Of a stretch of 64,000 nucleotides of DNA, positions 34,766-43,927 are shown piece after piece. This DNA is from Clostridia bacterium (GTDB lineage Bacteria > Bacillota > Clostridia > Lutisporales > Lutisporaceae). Positions within the stretch are counted from its first letter, which is position 1; every line of letters begins with the position of its first letter. The notes beneath the pieces are model-generated. The model ran no database searches. It had not been told where the DNA came from and worked only from the letters and a program-made list of their open reading frames with translations. Both the position numbers and the translations under genes were made by a program. The stretch is from assembly GCA_017994115.1 (NCBI GenBank), contig JAGOLK010000003.1, forward strand, positions 1 through 64,000, in the 5' to 3' direction.

Positions 34766-34807
34766 GAACAAAAACCTCAATTGAACCAAAGCATTCAATT
34801 GAGGTTT
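34766..34807 (-). terminator. Terminator of sigG
   Basis: A perfect 14-pair stem, 34772-34785 with 34794-34807, eight-base loop. On the minus strand it is followed by TTGTTCTATTTTTTG. It lies 18 bases past the sigG stop. Confidence 0.85.
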
Positions 34808-34824
34808 CTATGAATAGTATCACA

Positions 34825-35595
34825 TCATATGTGTTTTCTCATATGTCCAAGGGCTGTCTTTTCCAGCCGCGAGACCTGGGCCTGGGAGATTCCTATTTCT
34901 TCCGCAACTTCCATTTGTGTTCTTCCCTCAAAAAACCTCAGGTTAAGTATAAGCTTTTCCCTGTCGTTGAGCTTTTTCATCGCTTCCTTTAGAGCAATGC
35001 TTTCCAGCCAATTATCGTCGGTGTTCCTGTCATCCGATACCTGGTCCATTACATATATTGCATCACCGCTGTCGTGATAAATCGGTTCAAAAAGAGATAC
35101 CGGGTCTTGAATTGCATCCAGTGCGAATACCACTTCTTCTACCGGAAGCTTAAGCTCATTTGCAATTTCCGATACGGTAGGTTCCTTTGAATTTTTGCCG
35201 ATAAGCATATCTCTTACCTGAAGAGCTTTATAGGCAATATCTCTCAAGGATCTGCTGACTCTGATGGAGTTATTGTCCCTCAGGTATCTTCTTATTTCTC
35301 CAATTATCATGGGTACTGCATAAGTAGAAAATTTGACGTTCTGACCCAGGTCAAAGTTGTCTATTGCTTTAATAAGACCTATACAGCCTACCTGGAAAAG
35401 GTCATCAACATATTCCCCTCTGTTGTTAAATCTTTGAATGACGCTTAATACAAGCCTTAGATTTCCTTTTATGAATTCTTCCCTTGAGGATTGGTCCCCC
35501 TGCTGCATTTTTTTCAGCAGTTCAACCATTTTATCATTAGAGAGAACGGGCAGTTTTGAAGTATTTACACCGCAGATTTCTACTTTGTTAAGCAT
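34825..35595 (-). CDS. sigG: RNA polymerase sporulation sigma factor SigG
   Basis: The 256-residue late forespore sigma factor begins MLNKVEICGVNTSKLPVL, nearly the same as other SigG proteins, which fixes the start at 35595 rather than the ORF edge at 35643. Region 2 (GNLRLVLSVIQRF...DLFQVGCIGLIKAIDNFD), region 3 and region 4.2 (MEVAEEIGISQAQVSRLEK) are intact. It lies directly after sigE, the classic Firmicute order, and has its own forespore-type promoter. Confidence 0.95.
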   Translation of the reverse strand: MLNKVEICGVNTSKLPVLSNDKMVELLKKMQQGDQSSREEFIKGNLRLVLSVIQRFNNRGEYVDDLFQVGCIGLIKAIDNFDLGQNVKFSTYAVPMIIGEIRRYLRDNNSIRVSRSLRDIAYKALQVRDMLIGKNSKEPTVSEIANELKLPVEEVVFALDAIQDPVSLFEPIYHDSGDAIYVMDQVSDDRNTDDNWLESIALKEAMKKLNDREKLILNLRFFEGRTQMEVAEEIGISQAQVSRLEKTALGHMRKHI

Positions 35596-35631
35596 AGCAC
35601 AAGCACACCCTTTTCTTAATGTTGACATATT

Positions 35632-35662
35632 AATTATTACCATAGGCCAACTTTATTATTCA
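35632..35662 (-). promoter_or_regulatory. SigF/SigG-type promoter of sigG
   Basis: On the minus strand TGAATA (35662-35657) and GGTAATAATT (35641-35632) are 15 bases apart. The -10 matches the SigF pattern GGnnAnAhTr except for its last base, and the -35 is the TGAATA form typical of forespore promoters. sigG is known to be switched on by SigF, which fits. Confidence 0.6.
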
Positions 35663-35690
35663 CGGCGTGGCTTGTACCAATTTATTCATT

Positions 35691-36425
35691 TTACACCATT
35701 CTGCTTATCTCCTTCTTAAGCCGCTTTATTATCCTCTTCTCCAGCCTTGATATGTATGACTGCGATATCCCAAGCATATCCGCAACCTCCTTCTGGGTTT
35801 TCTCCACCCCGTCATTAAGGCCGAACCTTAATTCCATTATCCTCTTCTCTCTTTCGGACAGCTTTCTCAGGGCAATTTCAAGAAGCTGCTTGTCAATCTC
35901 ATCTTCAAGATATCTATAGATTATATCATTATCCGTGCCAAGTATATCTGAAAGCAGCAGCTCATTTCCATCCCAGTCAATATTCAGAGGTTCGTCAAAG
36001 GATATTTCGGTTTTTGTCCTGTTGTTTCTGCGAAGATACATAAGTATCTCATTTTCTATACAGCGGGAGGCATAAGTTGCAAGCTTTATTTTCTTGTCAG
36101 GATCAAAAGTGTTTACAGCCTTAATCAGCCCTATTGTTCCGATGGATACCAAATCCTCAACTCCGACTCCGGTATTCTCAAACTTTCTTGCAATATATAC
36201 CACAAGCCTGAGATTCCTTTCTATAAGAACGGCCTTGACTACTTCTTCATCACCCTTGAGGCGCGATAAAAGAAAGTTTTCTTCTTCGTTTTCCAGCGGG
36301 GGCGGCAGAGCTTCGCTTCCGCCTATATAATGAACCCAAGTTTCTTTATATACTTCAAAAAACTGTATGATTCTGATTATCAGCATACGTTTTATCAAGC
36401 TCAATCTTCCGGCTGTCTTTTTCAT
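35691..36425 (-). CDS. sigE: RNA polymerase sporulation sigma factor SigE (pro-form)
   Basis: The 244-residue early mother-cell sigma factor keeps an N-terminal pro-sequence (about residues 1-30, basic and hydrophobic: [17 protein letters not shown]) that SpoIIGA removes. Core regions are [39 protein letters not shown] (split) and region 4 [21 protein letters not shown]. It follows spoIIGA, its activating protease, by 46 bases. Confidence 0.96.
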   Translation of the reverse strand: MKKTAGRLSLIKRMLIIRIIQFFEVYKETWVHYIGGSEALPPPLENEEENFLLSRLKGDEEVVKAVLIERNLRLVVYIARKFENTGVGVEDLVSIGTIGLIKAVNTFDPDKKIKLATYASRCIENEILMYLRRNNRTKTEISFDEPLNIDWDGNELLLSDILGTDNDIIYRYLEDEIDKQLLEIALRKLSEREKRIMELRFGLNDGVEKTQKEVADMLGISQSYISRLEKRIIKRLKKEISRMV

Positions 36426-36471
36426 ATCTTAACCTCCATTTTGTATTGATCTGCAAATCCTTGGGCGCATC

Positions 36472-37377
36472 TCATCTATCCTTCAGCATCTCGGGATGTA
36501 TCAGGGCGCCGTATTCCCCATCTCCGGAGAGATTTCTCCTGTATATGGCAACTATTATATCGGATTGTATTCTTCTGTCCTTGTCGAATATTATTACCTC
36601 GTCAGGCTTGAAGCCCACGAGCATACCGTTCTCTCTGCCCAGTGACCTGAAGGGTATTAATCTGAATCTTGAAGCCCACTTGGAAATGGTCATTATTTCC
36701 GCTATTGTATTTAAATCATTTTCCCCCTCTTGTTCAAAAATCCTCTGCACATCATCAGGCAGCAATTCTCTTATTGTATCGTATTCCGTTATCATAACAG
36801 GGGTATTCGTTAACGGATCCTTCAGAGAGTTTCCCGTATCTACAAGAGCATCCATGCATAGCTGCTTCCCGTCAAATCGCATCTGCACCTTGAGAATTAT
36901 TTTTTCTCTTTTTATCCTGTGATGTATGTAGTCCCAGCTGTACCTGATAATAAAATATGCAGCGGCAACAGCCGCAATAAGTATTTTTACGGGAAAATCC
37001 CTGATGAAAGAAATCCCGTTGCTGGTCAGGTTCAGGCCGTTTATGAAGTAGAATAAACCAAAGGCGGCCCCTCCGAATATAAAGGAAACAATATAGAAAA
37101 TACCCGTCAGCTTCAGCAAAAGGTGAAAATATGCCGGAGTGTATGCAACTATCACAATAAGCAGTGAAAAAAGTATTTTCATGTAAAAGGTGAAAAGATA
37201 CCCGTATCGGGGGAAATACGAAAGTACTGCATAAACCGCTCCCAGCAAAGAAGCAATCAGAAGCTTCACCTTTGAATGCCTGTATCTGGCAAGCCGTGCC
37301 GTACTCCACAAAATCAAATAATTCATTATTAAGTTTTCCAGCAATATGATATCCGCATAAACATAAGTTTCCAACTT
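36472..37377 (-). CDS. spoIIGA: Sporulation sigma-E factor processing peptidase SpoIIGA
   Basis: The protein of about 301 residues has five N-terminal membrane helices (about 5-150; starts with TYVYADIILLENLIMNYLILW) and a cytoplasmic aspartic-protease-like domain with the catalytic DTGN (ALVDTGNSLKDPLT). It cleaves pro-SigE in the mother cell. The start is uncertain: ATG 37395 has no ribosome site, ATG 37377 is very near AAGGGA, and TTG 37371 has better spacing. All give the same core protein. Confidence 0.93.
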   Translation of the reverse strand, partial: KLETYVYADIILLENLIMNYLILWSTARLARYRHSKVKLLIASLLGAVYAVLSYFPRYGYLFTFYMKILFSLLIVIVAYTPAYFHLLLKLTGIFYIVSFIFGGAAFGLFYFINGLNLTSNGISFIRDFPVKILIAAVAAAYFIIRYSWDYIHHRIKREKIILKVQMRFDGKQLCMDALVDTGNSLKDPLTNTPVMITEYDTIRELLPDDVQRIFEQEGENDLNTIAEIMTISKWASRFRLIPFRSLGRENGMLVGFKPDEVIIFDKDRRIQSDIIVAIYRRNLSGDGEYGALIHPEMLKDR

Positions 37378-37415
37378 CATTCCCTTGTCTTTCATATGTT
37401 GTATCGCTTATGATA

Positions 37416-37490
37416 ATTATATAAAAAACACCATGAAATACCTGTCATTTTTAGTAGTCGAAATAAATTATATTATCATATTTATCGACA
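37416..37490 (-). promoter_or_regulatory. Spo0A-activated spoIIG-type promoter
   Basis: On the minus strand ATGACA (37448-37443) and TATAAT (37421-37416) are separated by 21 bases, too long for an ordinary promoter but close to the unusual 22-base spacing of the Bacillus subtilis spoIIG promoter, which needs Spo0A. Two 0A-box-like sites lie upstream: AGTCGAA at 37456-37462 (plus orientation) and TGTCGAT at 37490-37484 (minus orientation), each 6/7 to TGTCGAA. Confidence 0.55.
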
Positions 37491-37543
37491 GCAGCCTTCA
37501 ATGGGCATTGAGTCAATTACAACTAATATATATATTCCAAAGG

Positions 37544-37578
37544 CAATAAAAAAAGAACCAAAACAAATTGGTTCTTTT
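37544..37578 (-). terminator. Terminator of ftsZ
   Basis: AAAAGAACCAA (37551-37561) pairs with TTGGTTCTTTT (37568-37578). On the minus strand the stem leads into a run of seven T. It lies 16 bases after the ftsZ stop and separates the dcw cluster from spoIIGA. Confidence 0.85.
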
Positions 37579-37594
37579 GTATCCCGTGCCTGAT

Positions 37595-38680
37595 TTATTT
37601 ATATCTGTTCCTCAAGAAAGTCGGTATATCAATATCTTCATTACCGTAGTTGGATGTTTTCTGCCCGTCCCCTTTTCCCTCCGGGAGGCCCGCAACTTCG
37701 ATTCTTCTGTCAAAAATCTTTCCGTCACCTTCTTCAAAGCCCGTTGCAATAACGGTAATCCTGATTTCATCCTGCATGCTCTCATCGATTACAGCACCGA
37801 AAATAATATTTGCATCCGGATCTGCCGACTGGAACACAAGATCCGCAGCCTCATTGACTTCAAATATTCCAAGGTCTGCTCCGCCGGTAATATTGAGAAG
37901 CACACTTTTTGCCCCTTCAATGCAGGTTTCCAAAAGCGGGCTGTGTATTGCCTGTTTCACTGCCTCGGAACTTCTGTTTTCCCCGTTGGCTTTTCCTATT
38001 CCCATATGGGCATAGCCCTTGTTGAGCATAATGGTCTTTACATCTGCGAAGTCAAGATTTACAAGGCCGGGGACGGCAATAAGGTCTGAAATACCCTGAA
38101 CACCCTGCCTCAAAACATCATCCGCTATCCTGAAGGCCTCCATTATAGACGCTTTCTTATCCACAATCTGAAGCAGCCTGTCATTGGGGATTGTAACAAG
38201 AGTATCAACCTTCTCCTTCAACTCCGTCAGGCCTTTTTCGGCTTGCATTTTCCTTACTTTGCCTTCAAAACCGAAAGGCCTTGTGACTACCCCTACAGTA
38301 AGTATTCCCAGTTCTCTGGCAATCTGGGCAACCAAAGGCGCAGCTCCTGTGCCGGTGCCGCCACCCATACCTGCAGTAACAAATACCATGTCTGCCCCCT
38401 CGAGAACTTTCTTTATATCATCATAACTTTCTTCGGCTGCTCTCTTGCCGATATCCGGATTTGCTCCGGCACCCAGCCCCTTTGTAAGTTTCTCACCGAT
38501 TTGTATTTTATTTGGAGCCAGCGACATATGTAAAGCCTGTTTATCCGTATTTATGGCATAGAATTCTACTCCCTTTAAGCCTGCATTAATCATTCTATTT
38601 ACTGCATTGTTTCCGGCTCCGCCAACCCCAACAACCTTAATCTGCGCAATAGAATTAATATCAACATCAAATTCAAGCAC
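37595..38680 (-). CDS. ftsZ: Cell division protein FtsZ
   Basis: The 361-residue tubulin-like GTPase forms the division ring. [11 protein letters not shown] near residue 20, the tubulin signature [10 protein letters not shown] near 107 and the catalytic T7-loop segment ([22 protein letters not shown]) are intact. The C-terminal peptide is [13 protein letters not shown], the conserved partner-binding tail. The start is GTG 38680 with GGGAGGG six bases upstream. It is the last gene of the cluster, before a terminator; ftsA is not next to it. Confidence 0.97.
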   Translation of the reverse strand: MLEFDVDINSIAQIKVVGVGGAGNNAVNRMINAGLKGVEFYAINTDKQALHMSLAPNKIQIGEKLTKGLGAGANPDIGKRAAEESYDDIKKVLEGADMVFVTAGMGGGTGTGAAPLVAQIARELGILTVGVVTRPFGFEGKVRKMQAEKGLTELKEKVDTLVTIPNDRLLQIVDKKASIMEAFRIADDVLRQGVQGISDLIAVPGLVNLDFADVKTIMLNKGYAHMGIGKANGENRSSEAVKQAIHSPLLETCIEGAKSVLLNITGGADLGIFEVNEAADLVFQSADPDANIIFGAVIDESMQDEIRITVIATGFEEGDGKIFDRRIEVAGLPEGKGDGQKTSNYGNEDIDIPTFLRNRYK

Positions 38681-38704
38681 AATATACCCTCCCTATCTAC
38701 AACT

Positions 38705-38732
38705 ATTATATATGCGAAAAATTGTATACCAA
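38705..38732 (-). promoter_or_regulatory. Candidate ftsZ promoter
   Basis: On the minus strand TTGGTA (38732-38727) and TATAAT (38710-38705) are 16 bases apart, 25 bases before the GTG start. The 117-base gap after sbp, unlike the tight joins upstream, fits an extra promoter for ftsZ. Confidence 0.45.
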
Positions 38733-38797
38733 ATTGATTCATCTTAATAAGTTCAACATATCTCTTGATTTTCCTTTATTTTTTTTAACTTTTATGG

Positions 38798-39139
38798 TTA
38801 TTTTTTTTTGTGCCCCATAAGTACATATCTTCTAATTATTGCAAAATTCTGGAACAGCCTGACTCCAAAGGCAAATATCGCCGCGTAGTATATGGGCACT
38901 CCAAGCTGGTCCCCTATATATGTAAGTATGGCAGCCAATACTGCATTGCCGAAAAATCCGGACATAAATATCTCAATATTAAAGGTCTTTTCTATACTGG
39001 ATCTTATTCCCCCGAACACCGAATCCAAAGCCGCAAGAATTGCTACCGACATGTAGCTTGAATATTGAATCGGTATGGTAATCGGCGAAAGTATTCCAAT
39101 GACAATTCCCACCAAAAGTCCAATAATTGGTATAATCAT
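38798..39139 (-). CDS. sbp: Small basic protein (DUF1290 family)
   Basis: The 113-residue membrane protein has three or four helices and a basic end (RRYVLMGHKKK). It matches the small basic protein encoded next to DUF881 genes in Firmicute division clusters: PIIGLLVGIVIGILSP, ILAALDSVFGGIRSS and the GFFGNAVLAAILTYIGDQLG segment. Function unknown, probably linked to division. Its ATG overlaps the stop of the DUF881 gene (TAATG). Confidence 0.9.
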   Translation of the reverse strand: MIIPIIGLLVGIVIGILSPITIPIQYSSYMSVAILAALDSVFGGIRSSIEKTFNIEIFMSGFFGNAVLAAILTYIGDQLGVPIYYAAIFAFGVRLFQNFAIIRRYVLMGHKKK

Positions 39140-39867
39140 TATGCTTCACCGCCTTCAGCTTTTCTTTGATACTTCATCTTACCCAGGTTATTACAGCCAT
39201 TTATGACAAGCTTCTCTACTTTTTGAATCTCCACCTGTATACCGGTATATTCCATGTAAAGCTCTATATAACTATCCGGAGCCAGGGCAGAGGCTTCAAG
39301 GGCCTTTGGATCACCTATTGCCCTTATGATAAAAGGAGCTGCATGCCTTTTACCGTCAATATTTATCGTAGGGCCTCCGCATCTTATGTTGGTAGTGGCG
39401 GTAACTCTTTCCCCATTTATTGATATTGCTTCCGCTCCTGCCACTCTAAGCTCATTGACTATTTCAAGGATATCTATATCGTGTACCAGGTACCATGCAA
39501 TGTCTTCCCCCTCAGCAAGCTCCTGCTGGCTGTCATTCAGGGTCATTATGATACCCGGCCCCTGAACGGCATATAAGTCTGCATAATTCCTGGCCTTTTC
39601 CAGCTCATTCTGCATGGTTCCAAAGGCACTTCCCGTTTCTTCCACGCTTGTTTTATACTCAACCAATCTCATTGCCTGTTCGCTGATGGACTCCATAAGC
39701 AGCTTGTTTTCCATTTCCACATTGCTGATCTCATTCTGCAAATCCAAGAGCTTTGGTATTGTAATGATGCCTTGATAAGTAATATTGGATTTTAACTGAA
39801 CTGTAACAATAAAGCCAATAATCGCCGCCAGTATGAACAAATAATATATATATGCCTTTCTATTCAT
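39139..39867 (-). CDS. DUF881 family protein (second copy)
   Basis: The 242-residue protein has one N-terminal membrane helix (AYIYYLFILAAIIGFIVTV), a coiled coil (about 40-95) and the external DUF881 domain (GPGIIMTLNDS, LRVAGAEAISINGERV, IRAIGDPKALE). ATG 39867 gives a start two bases after the previous gene; the longer ORF from 39915 would overlap it by 47 bases. It is homologous to its upstream neighbour (B. subtilis ylxX/ylxW position). Confidence 0.87.
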   Translation of the reverse strand: MNRKAYIYYLFILAAIIGFIVTVQLKSNITYQGIITIPKLLDLQNEISNVEMENKLLMESISEQAMRLVEYKTSVEETGSAFGTMQNELEKARNYADLYAVQGPGIIMTLNDSQQELAEGEDIAWYLVHDIDILEIVNELRVAGAEAISINGERVTATTNIRCGGPTINIDGKRHAAPFIIRAIGDPKALEASALAPDSYIELYMEYTGIQVEIQKVEKLVINGCNNLGKMKYQRKAEGGEA

Positions 39868-39868
39868 A

Positions 39869-40588
39869 TTATCGGGCTTCTCCCTCTTTAACAACTTTTG
39901 CATATTTCCTCTCAATAACTCCGTTGTATTTCGAAATCTTAATCAGCTGCTCCTGCGTTATTGTCACTGCTACCCCGCTATTCTCAAGCTTTTCTGCGAT
40001 CCCTTCCCTCAGCCTCAATGCCGCTTCCAGGGTCTTTGGGTCCCCAATGGCTTTAAACACAAAGGGAGGGGCAAAGGAAACAGTGTTGATATTAATGTGT
40101 ATTCCGCCTATCTGACGTATTTCCGAAGTGGATATGATTCTTTGCTCATTTATGGAAACTGCTTCGGCACCGGCAGCATTAAGCTCATTTAGAAGCTCCA
40201 GAAGCATTGAATATGAAATCAGGGGATAATTCACCTTTTCGCTGAATTTCAAATCATCTACGACAACGGTAATCCCCGGGCCTTCAACATCCTCTATGCC
40301 TGCCAATATCCTTGCCTGATCCAGCTCATCCTTCAGTATCTTTGCATACGCACTGCCTTGAGATGCAGTATCTTCAAACTCCTTGATCTTTGATTCATAA
40401 TCGTTCTTAACATTCTGCAGCTTGACATTTTCTTCTCTGACTTTTTTAAGCTGTGCTGCCAGTTCCCTTGCCCTATATTCAGACACAGGGCCGACTCCCT
40501 GCTTTACAGTCCTGAACTGGATAGAAACCATGATACCCAGCACCAGACATACAATTGCCACTGCAATTTGATACTTAATATTTTTCAT
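39869..40588 (-). CDS. DUF881 family protein (first copy)
   Basis: The 239-residue protein has an N-terminal helix (YQIAVAIVCLVLGIMVSIQF), a coiled coil (about 45-95) and a DUF881 domain with GPGITVVVDD, LNAAGAEAVSINEQRI and FKAIGDPKTLEAAL. It is a tandem paralogue of the next gene. Family function is not established; constant position between divIB and sbp suggests a role at the division site. GGAGGACCGGAGA precedes the ATG. Confidence 0.9.
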   Translation of the reverse strand: MKNIKYQIAVAIVCLVLGIMVSIQFRTVKQGVGPVSEYRARELAAQLKKVREENVKLQNVKNDYESKIKEFEDTASQGSAYAKILKDELDQARILAGIEDVEGPGITVVVDDLKFSEKVNYPLISYSMLLELLNELNAAGAEAVSINEQRIISTSEIRQIGGIHININTVSFAPPFVFKAIGDPKTLEAALRLREGIAEKLENSGVAVTITQEQLIKISKYNGVIERKYAKVVKEGEAR

Positions 40589-40616
40589 TCTCCGGTCCTC
40601 CTATTATCCCCACAAT

Positions 40617-41333
40617 TCATTGCTCCGGTTTAAAAACAGGATTGCCATTATGGCTCATCTCTATAGTTCCTTTAAGATTCTGCTTCATTACATCTTCAAT
40701 TACCGACCTGGCAAAATTAATCTTGTAGTCCATATCATCGGCTGAACCCAGATTTGCTTTTATGCCTTCCTTGATTATCAGCCTGATATTTGATAAGTCC
40801 GAGATATCAATTTCTGAAACCAGATTCAGCATTCCGGCATTCTTTATCACCTTGATAAGCTGAGTAGTCGTTAAAAACTGTTCTTCATCTTTTACATTCA
40901 GAAATTCTCCGACCTTGAAGGTCTCAAACTGCAATCCCTTAACCAGCGGTAAATCGGTACGCTTTATTGCAGGGTTGATTTCCAGTATCATGCCTTCCTC
41001 GTCGATGTTGAGATAAGATCCTACATAAGGTACATAAGCCATAATATCTCTTTCTATTATATCAATAACAACCTTATCTGGAAGAACTCTATTAATCTTA
41101 ATCATTTTGACGTAAGAATTCTGAAAAATACTCTTCATTGAGTTTCTCTTATTTATTCTGAATATATTCTCACCGTAATATATTGATGAAAGCTTTATTA
41201 TTTCTTCTCTTGTTACGTTATTATTCCCATTTACAACCAGATACTTTATCTGAAAAAAGCTGGAAGACAGAAAAAACGCGGTAAATATGCAGATTATGAA
41301 TAATAAAACCACATATTTGAATCTTCCCCTCAT
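40617..41333 (-). CDS. ftsQ: Cell division protein FtsQ/DivIB
   Basis: The 238-residue bitopic protein has one helix (about 7-27: YVVLLFIICIFTAFFLSSSFF) followed by a POTRA domain (IKYLVVNGNNNVTREEIIKLSSIYYGENIF split) and the FtsQ beta domain. It links FtsL/DivIC to the septal synthase. AGGAG precedes ATG 41333. It follows murA with a 99-base gap. Confidence 0.92.
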   Translation of the reverse strand: MRGRFKYVVLLFIICIFTAFFLSSSFFQIKYLVVNGNNNVTREEIIKLSSIYYGENIFRINKRNSMKSIFQNSYVKMIKINRVLPDKVVIDIIERDIMAYVPYVGSYLNIDEEGMILEINPAIKRTDLPLVKGLQFETFKVGEFLNVKDEEQFLTTTQLIKVIKNAGMLNLVSEIDISDLSNIRLIIKEGIKANLGSADDMDYKINFARSVIEDVMKQNLKGTIEMSHNGNPVFKPEQ

Positions 41334-41432
41334 GTTTTCACTCCTAAAATTACAATATGTGCTTGTCCCAAGAAAACTTAAAAATTAACACTGCATGCAT
41401 TTACGGATGCATACAGGTTAATATTGAAAATG

Positions 41433-42686
41433 CTATACTCTGTGTATGTCAGCACCTAATTTTGCCAGTTTATTTTCTAGTTTATCATATCCTCTGTCTA
41501 TATGCAATTTAACATTGTCCACTACAGTAGTCCCTTCTGCTGCAAGCCCCGCAAGCACCAATGCGGCTCCGCCCCTCAAATCGCCGGCTTTAACCTCGGT
41601 GCCGGTAAGCTTTTTTACCCCCCTTACAACGGCAGTCCTTCCGTCCACCTTTATATTTGCTCCCATTTTCATAAGCTCTTCAACATGCTTGTATCTGCTT
41701 TCAAATACCGTCTCAATGAATATGCTTGTGCCCTTTGCTATTGTCATTACGGCCATCATCTGAGCCTGCATATCCGTTGCAAATCCCGGGTATGGAAGAG
41801 TCTTTATCACCTCAACCGCCTTTGGTTTTTTGCTGCACGTTATTTGAATGCTGTTCTGATACTCGGTAATACTGCATCCGCTTTCCGAAAGCTTTGACGA
41901 TACCAATTTCAAATGATCAATTATTACGTCATTTAAAACAATATTTCCACCCGTTATGGCGGCAGCTGCCATAAGTGTTCCTGCAACTATCCTGTCAGGT
42001 ATGACGGTATGTTCCACGTCGTGAAATTCCTTTACCCCCTCAATCTTCACAGTACTGGTTCCCGCTCCTGATATCCTGGCTCCCATTCCGTTGAGAAAAT
42101 TTTGCAGGTCAACAATCTCCGGCTCCTTGGCAGCATTCTGTATTATAGTTACCCCTTCGGCTGTTGTAGCCGCAAGCATTATGTTTTCAGTGGCGCCTAC
42201 ACTTGGGTAATCCAGGTTTATCTCCACACCTTTAAGCCTGTCGCACTCACAGTTAATATATCCGTGAGCTTCCGTGATTTTAGTGCCCATTCTCCTTAGG
42301 CCCGACAAATGAATATCAATGGGGCGCGGCCCTATTTCGCAGCCTCCGGGGTAACTGATTTTTACATGCCCGTGACGTGCAAGCATTGCTCCCATTAGAA
42401 TAATTGAGGATCTCATTTCCCGTACCGGTTTTTCCGGTATAATAGTATTCAACTGGCTATTGGATTTTACGACTAATGTATTGTTCTCAAAAAAACACCT
42501 GCAGCCTATTGTCCGAAGAAGTCCGATCAGCAAATCAACGTCCTTAAGCTCCGGAACATTATGGATAACCGATTCTTTCCCACTTATTATGGTAGCGGCA
42601 AGTACGGGCAAAATAGAGTTCTTGGATCCGTCGACCCTTACATCTCCTTCAAGTCTGCGCCCGCCGATTATCACGTATTTATCCAT
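41433..42686 (-). CDS. murA: UDP-N-acetylglucosamine 1-carboxyvinyltransferase MurA
   Basis: The 417-residue enzyme adds enolpyruvate to UDP-GlcNAc, the first committed step of peptidoglycan synthesis. GSKNSILPVLAA binds substrate at the N-terminus, and YPGGCEIGPRPIDIHL carries the catalytic cysteine attacked by fosfomycin. MQAQMMAVMTIAKG is a further family motif. ATG 42686 (MDKYVIIGGRRL) is chosen with GGGGGTG upstream; ORF edge at 42713 lacks a ribosome site. murA replaces the murB found here in Bacillus. Confidence 0.95.
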   Translation of the reverse strand: MDKYVIIGGRRLEGDVRVDGSKNSILPVLAATIISGKESVIHNVPELKDVDLLIGLLRTIGCRCFFENNTLVVKSNSQLNTIIPEKPVREMRSSIILMGAMLARHGHVKISYPGGCEIGPRPIDIHLSGLRRMGTKITEAHGYINCECDRLKGVEINLDYPSVGATENIMLAATTAEGVTIIQNAAKEPEIVDLQNFLNGMGARISGAGTSTVKIEGVKEFHDVEHTVIPDRIVAGTLMAAAAITGGNIVLNDVIIDHLKLVSSKLSESGCSITEYQNSIQITCSKKPKAVEVIKTLPYPGFATDMQAQMMAVMTIAKGTSIFIETVFESRYKHVEELMKMGANIKVDGRTAVVRGVKKLTGTEVKAGDLRGGAALVLAGLAAEGTTVVDNVKLHIDRGYDKLENKLAKLGADIHRV

Positions 42687-42803
42687 CAACGATTTACACC
42701 CCCGGGAAGCCATTATTCTTCAATCATATTAATATATTATGCTTCACTTCCCAAGGTGTTACTGCAATTGCAACGGGCCAGGCAGTATCAAGCCTTGCAA
42801 ATG

Positions 42804-43922
42804 CTAGGCTTTCTTATTTTGAACAAGCCTTTCGGCAGCTTTTGCTATTGAATAAGCCGCATCAGTTCTGCCCAGTTTCTTGCTTTTTGCTGCCATTTGA
42901 CTTACTTTTTCCGGCTTGTTCAACATGCCTGCAATCTCATTATACAGTATATCAGCCTCCAAGTCCCTGTCCTGAATAACAATTGCAGCCCCGTTCTTCT
43001 CCAGTGCCCTTGCATTATACTCCTGATGATTGCCGGCAGCATAAGGATAAGGTATCAGTATTGAGGGTTTGCCCAAAGCAGTTATCTCCGACAGGGTGCT
43101 GGCTCCGCACCTGCTTATTATTATATCGCTTGCGGCCAGGGCATAGGGCATATTGTAAACGTAGGGCATTACCCTGAGATATCCTATATCCAGAGGGATG
43201 TTTTCATTATCGTATTTTTTAAGTATGTCATCATATTGAGTCTCTCCGGTCATATGCAGCATTTGAAAGCTTTTCGACTCAACGCACTTTTTGGCAAGCA
43301 GCATCACGCTTTCATTCAGTTTCCTGGCTCCCCTGCTTCCCCCGACAACAAGAACTACCGGCAGTTCCCGGCTAAAACCAAATTCCTTAAGGCCTTCCTC
43401 TTTGCTTACACTCAGTATGGTGCTCCTTATCGGGTTCCCGGTTACAATCACCTTGTCCTTCCTGGGAAAGTACTCTTTAGCTTCCGGAAAATTGACTGCA
43501 ATAATGTCAACAAGCCTTGCCAGAATCTTATTGGTGATTCCCGGGAAGGCGTTTTGTTCATGTATCAGGGTCGGTATACCCATAAGTGCGGCAGCAAGCA
43601 GCACCGAACCGCTTACATATCCCCCGGTGCCAATTACTATATCCGGCCTGAAATCCTTTATTATCTTAGATACCTTAAAAAGGCCGGTGAAGGATTCCGC
43701 CACCGCTGTGACATTCCCAAAGCTGAATTTCCGCAGGAAGCCTCTTACCTTTATTTTTACCAGCTTAAAGCCTTCCTTGGGAACAATGCTGCTTTCCAAT
43801 CCCCTATCGGTTCCTATGAACAGTATTTCAGAATCAGTATACAGATTTTTAATTTCTTTGGCGATGGAAACTGCAGGATATATATGTCCCCCCGTACCAC
43901 CCCCGGAAAGTATGGCTCTCAT
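42804..43922 (-). CDS. murG: N-acetylglucosaminyltransferase MurG
   Basis: The 372-residue GT-B enzyme adds GlcNAc to lipid I to make lipid II. GGGTGGHIYPA is the first glycine-rich loop, HEQNAFPGITNK follows and GGSRGARKLNE plus SRCGASTLSEITALGKPSILIPYPYA (split) form the UDP-sugar site. ATG 43922 is chosen because AGGAG lies nine bases before it; TTG 43931 overlaps the site. It starts six bases past ftsW. Confidence 0.96.
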   Translation of the reverse strand: MRAILSGGGTGGHIYPAVSIAKEIKNLYTDSEILFIGTDRGLESSIVPKEGFKLVKIKVRGFLRKFSFGNVTAVAESFTGLFKVSKIIKDFRPDIVIGTGGYVSGSVLLAAALMGIPTLIHEQNAFPGITNKILARLVDIIAVNFPEAKEYFPRKDKVIVTGNPIRSTILSVSKEEGLKEFGFSRELPVVLVVGGSRGARKLNESVMLLAKKCVESKSFQMLHMTGETQYDDILKKYDNENIPLDIGYLRVMPYVYNMPYALAASDIIISRCGASTLSEITALGKPSILIPYPYAAGNHQEYNARALEKNGAAIVIQDRDLEADILYNEIAGMLNKPEKVSQMAAKSKKLGRTDAAYSIAKAAERLVQNKKA

Positions 43923-43927
43923 TGGAT

